The notes under the pieces are model-generated. The model was not told the origin of the DNA and searched no databases. It saw only the letters and a program-made list of their open reading frames with translations. This document shows positions 63,050 through 64,000 of a stretch of DNA of 64,000 bases, piece by piece (position 1 is the first letter of the stretch; every line of letters begins with the position of its first letter). The stretch is taken from positions 124,001-188,000 of the forward strand of contig AP019861.1 in NCBI GenBank assembly GCA_013426755.1. The letters run 5' to 3'. The stretch comes from Spirochaetota bacterium (GTDB lineage Bacteria > Spirochaetota > UBA12135 > COTS27). The translations under genes and the position numbers were made by a program.

Positions 63050-63484
63050 AGGTTTTCGTTTATCTTGCTAATGAGAAGTTAAAAAGTTTAAAGAGTTTTA
63101 AGATCAGCTAATATCAATATAGATTGGCTAATATCAATATAATAAGTACCGATCAGGTAAAGAAATAGGTTAATTGAAGGAATTATTTTATAACAGAGGC
63201 TGTGGTTTCAACCTACGTATTATAGTTTAATCAATGAGATTATGCTAAATGAGGAGGTGGTTTTATTGCTACAATAACTGTGGTTATTGTAGTGATTGAA
63301 TGGGTTCTATACGGATGTCCTGAGGTGTTTATTTTTAAATGTATTTTGGGTTTCTGGTGAAGTGGGGTGAAAATGTGAGTATTCTTAAGGATATAGAGTA
63401 TTATTTAAGGGCGAATGTCTTGAAGTAAATTCTCAGCGGTAGGTTTACTGATATAAATAAGGGGGCTCAAGCAAGCGGTACAAT
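63050..63484. other. gap between divergent DUF2061 and RecC-like genes
   Basis: The gap contains a 17-bp duplication (GCTAATATCAATATA, about 63106-63145) and the perfect inverted repeat at 63269-63292. It should hold promoters for both flanking genes. A TATAAT on the minus strand near 63222-63227 could serve the cys cluster, but no matching -35 box is clear. Confidence 0.5.
63269..63292. promoter_or_regulatory. 10-bp perfect inverted repeat with a four-base loop
   Basis: CTACAATAAC and GTTATTGTAG are exact reverse complements separated by TGTG. No T-run follows on either strand, so an operator or a leader hairpin is likelier than a terminator. It lies between divergent genes, about 193 bp before the RecC-like start and 220 bp upstream of the DUF2061 start. 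Confidence 0.5.
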
Positions 63485-64000
63485 ATGCGTCATAAGGGTT
63501 TACATTTTGTAGTGGCTTCTGAAATGGAGGCACTGTTAGCAGCGTTTTTAGCAGGTTTCGAGCGTAGTTGGGTTCATTCTGAGAAGACGTCGTTGAAAAC
63601 TCACAAGGAAGTTCCCACTCAACGTGAAATCAAGCAAAAATCCAAGCAGGAATCCAAGCAAGAGCTTGAGCAGGAGATTAAGACCAGCAGGGGAAATAAT
63701 GCCTTCAAAACACAGTGGATCCTAGTTGAAGGGGCGATGAGTGCGGAGATTTTGAAGCGGCATCTAGCAGGGGCTGGCAAAACGGGTATCGGTTCGGGAT
63801 TAAAATTTCTCTACTTCGCACAATTGATAGAAGAGCTAGAGCGTGTTGTCATAGCAGCAGCAGACCTGAAGTCTTCCCAGGACAAAGAAATAGCGAAGAT
63901 AAAGAAACAATCCTTTACTGAGAATTGTTATCATCGCGATCTGCTCGGTTGGGTGGTGATGAATATATTAACTGAGGTGATGCATGGAAGATGGGGCGCT
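63485..64000 (+). CDS. recC: exodeoxyribonuclease V subunit RecC-like, N-terminal part (cut by the window end)
   Basis: A frame beginning at ATG 63485 is open to the window end (172 residues). The start LHFVVASEMEALLAAFLAGFERSW followed by QWILVEGAMSAEILKRHLAG...SGLKFLYFAQLIEEL follows the RecC N-terminal pattern: the first strand, a helix, then 'vvqs.gm..wL...la...gi..n..f......i..l'. RecC is the Chi-recognising subunit of RecBCD, which repairs double-strand breaks. A Lys/Gln/Glu-rich insert lies at about 36-63, between the first two blocks. The helicase-like core is beyond the window, so the call depends on these short blocks. recB and recD would be expected downstream. Confidence 0.55.
   Translation, partial: MRHKGLHFVVASEMEALLAAFLAGFERSWVHSEKTSLKTHKEVPTQREIKQKSKQESKQELEQEIKTSRGNNAFKTQWILVEGAMSAEILKRHLAGAGKTGIGSGLKFLYFAQLIEELERVVIAAADLKSSQDKEIAKIKKQSFTENCYHRDLLGWVVMNILTEVMHGRWGA

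Overview
The window is a low-GC bacterial chromosome segment with ordinary housekeeping genes. I see no phage, insertion sequence, CRISPR array or complete tRNA/rRNA gene. The best fit is a motile member of the Spirochaetota, though this is inference. Pointers are a spirochaete-style lipobox (L-S-T-A-C) on the S55-peptidase lipoprotein, a FapA-type flagellar protein, a FlgM-like protein starting MTIDK, isoleucine synthesis through citramalate, a GAF-linked PTS enzyme I, a RecC-like start at the right edge, and many secreted TPR or beta-propeller proteins of the kind common in treponemes. No rRNA or other taxonomic marker was available to confirm this.

Layout. 1-11 kb (+): an unknown ORF, lgt, an S55-peptidase lipoprotein followed by a beta-propeller protein, and a large two-half M16 metalloprotease. 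11-24.3 kb (-), read right to left: a DUF2723 glycosyltransferase split into membrane and soluble cistrons, a TPR protein, an anchored beta-propeller, cmoA, cmoB and mutS. 24.3-26.3 kb: a 2-kb gene-free block with five ~250-bp tandem repeats. 26.3-35.2 kb (+): PBP1A, a repeat-filled gap, ptsP, uvrB and ssb. 35.3-39.2 kb (-): murJ, ilvC and a Bax-inhibitor-1 protein. 40.2-49.4 kb (+): fapA, a lipoate ligase-like gene, cimA, a FlgM-like gene, a LamG-fold secreted protein and a DUF4403-like protein. 49.7-57.6 kb (+): the SRP RNA gene, dnaX, ybaB, a candidate 46-codon gene, recR, dxr and a DUF5939-type protein without a recognisable cyclase. 57.7-63.0 kb (-): a TPR protein and a sulfate-assimilation cluster (DUF2061, cysH, cysD, cysN). 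At the right edge (+) is the start of a RecC-like gene.

How the genes fit together. CmoA and CmoB form a complete route to the 5-oxyacetyl wobble uridine in tRNA. CysDN plus an iron-sulfur CysH give direct reduction of adenylylsulfate. CimA and IlvC belong to pyruvate-derived isoleucine synthesis. Lgt, MurJ, PBP1A and Dxr serve the envelope and its lipid precursors. MutS, UvrB, Ssb, RecR, DnaX and RecC serve DNA replication and repair.

The most unusual property is the intergenic DNA. Nearly every gap over 300 bp carries tandem duplications with units of 10, 12, 13, 18, 20, 27, 31, 46, 70 or ~250 bp. Two arrays are copies of the 3' end of the preceding gene (uvrB and PBP1A), and similar short in-frame duplications lie in protein linkers. 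I see no clearly new defence or enzymatic system. The ~250-bp nested repeat block between the divergent DUF2723 and PBP1A genes is the best candidate for an undescribed element.
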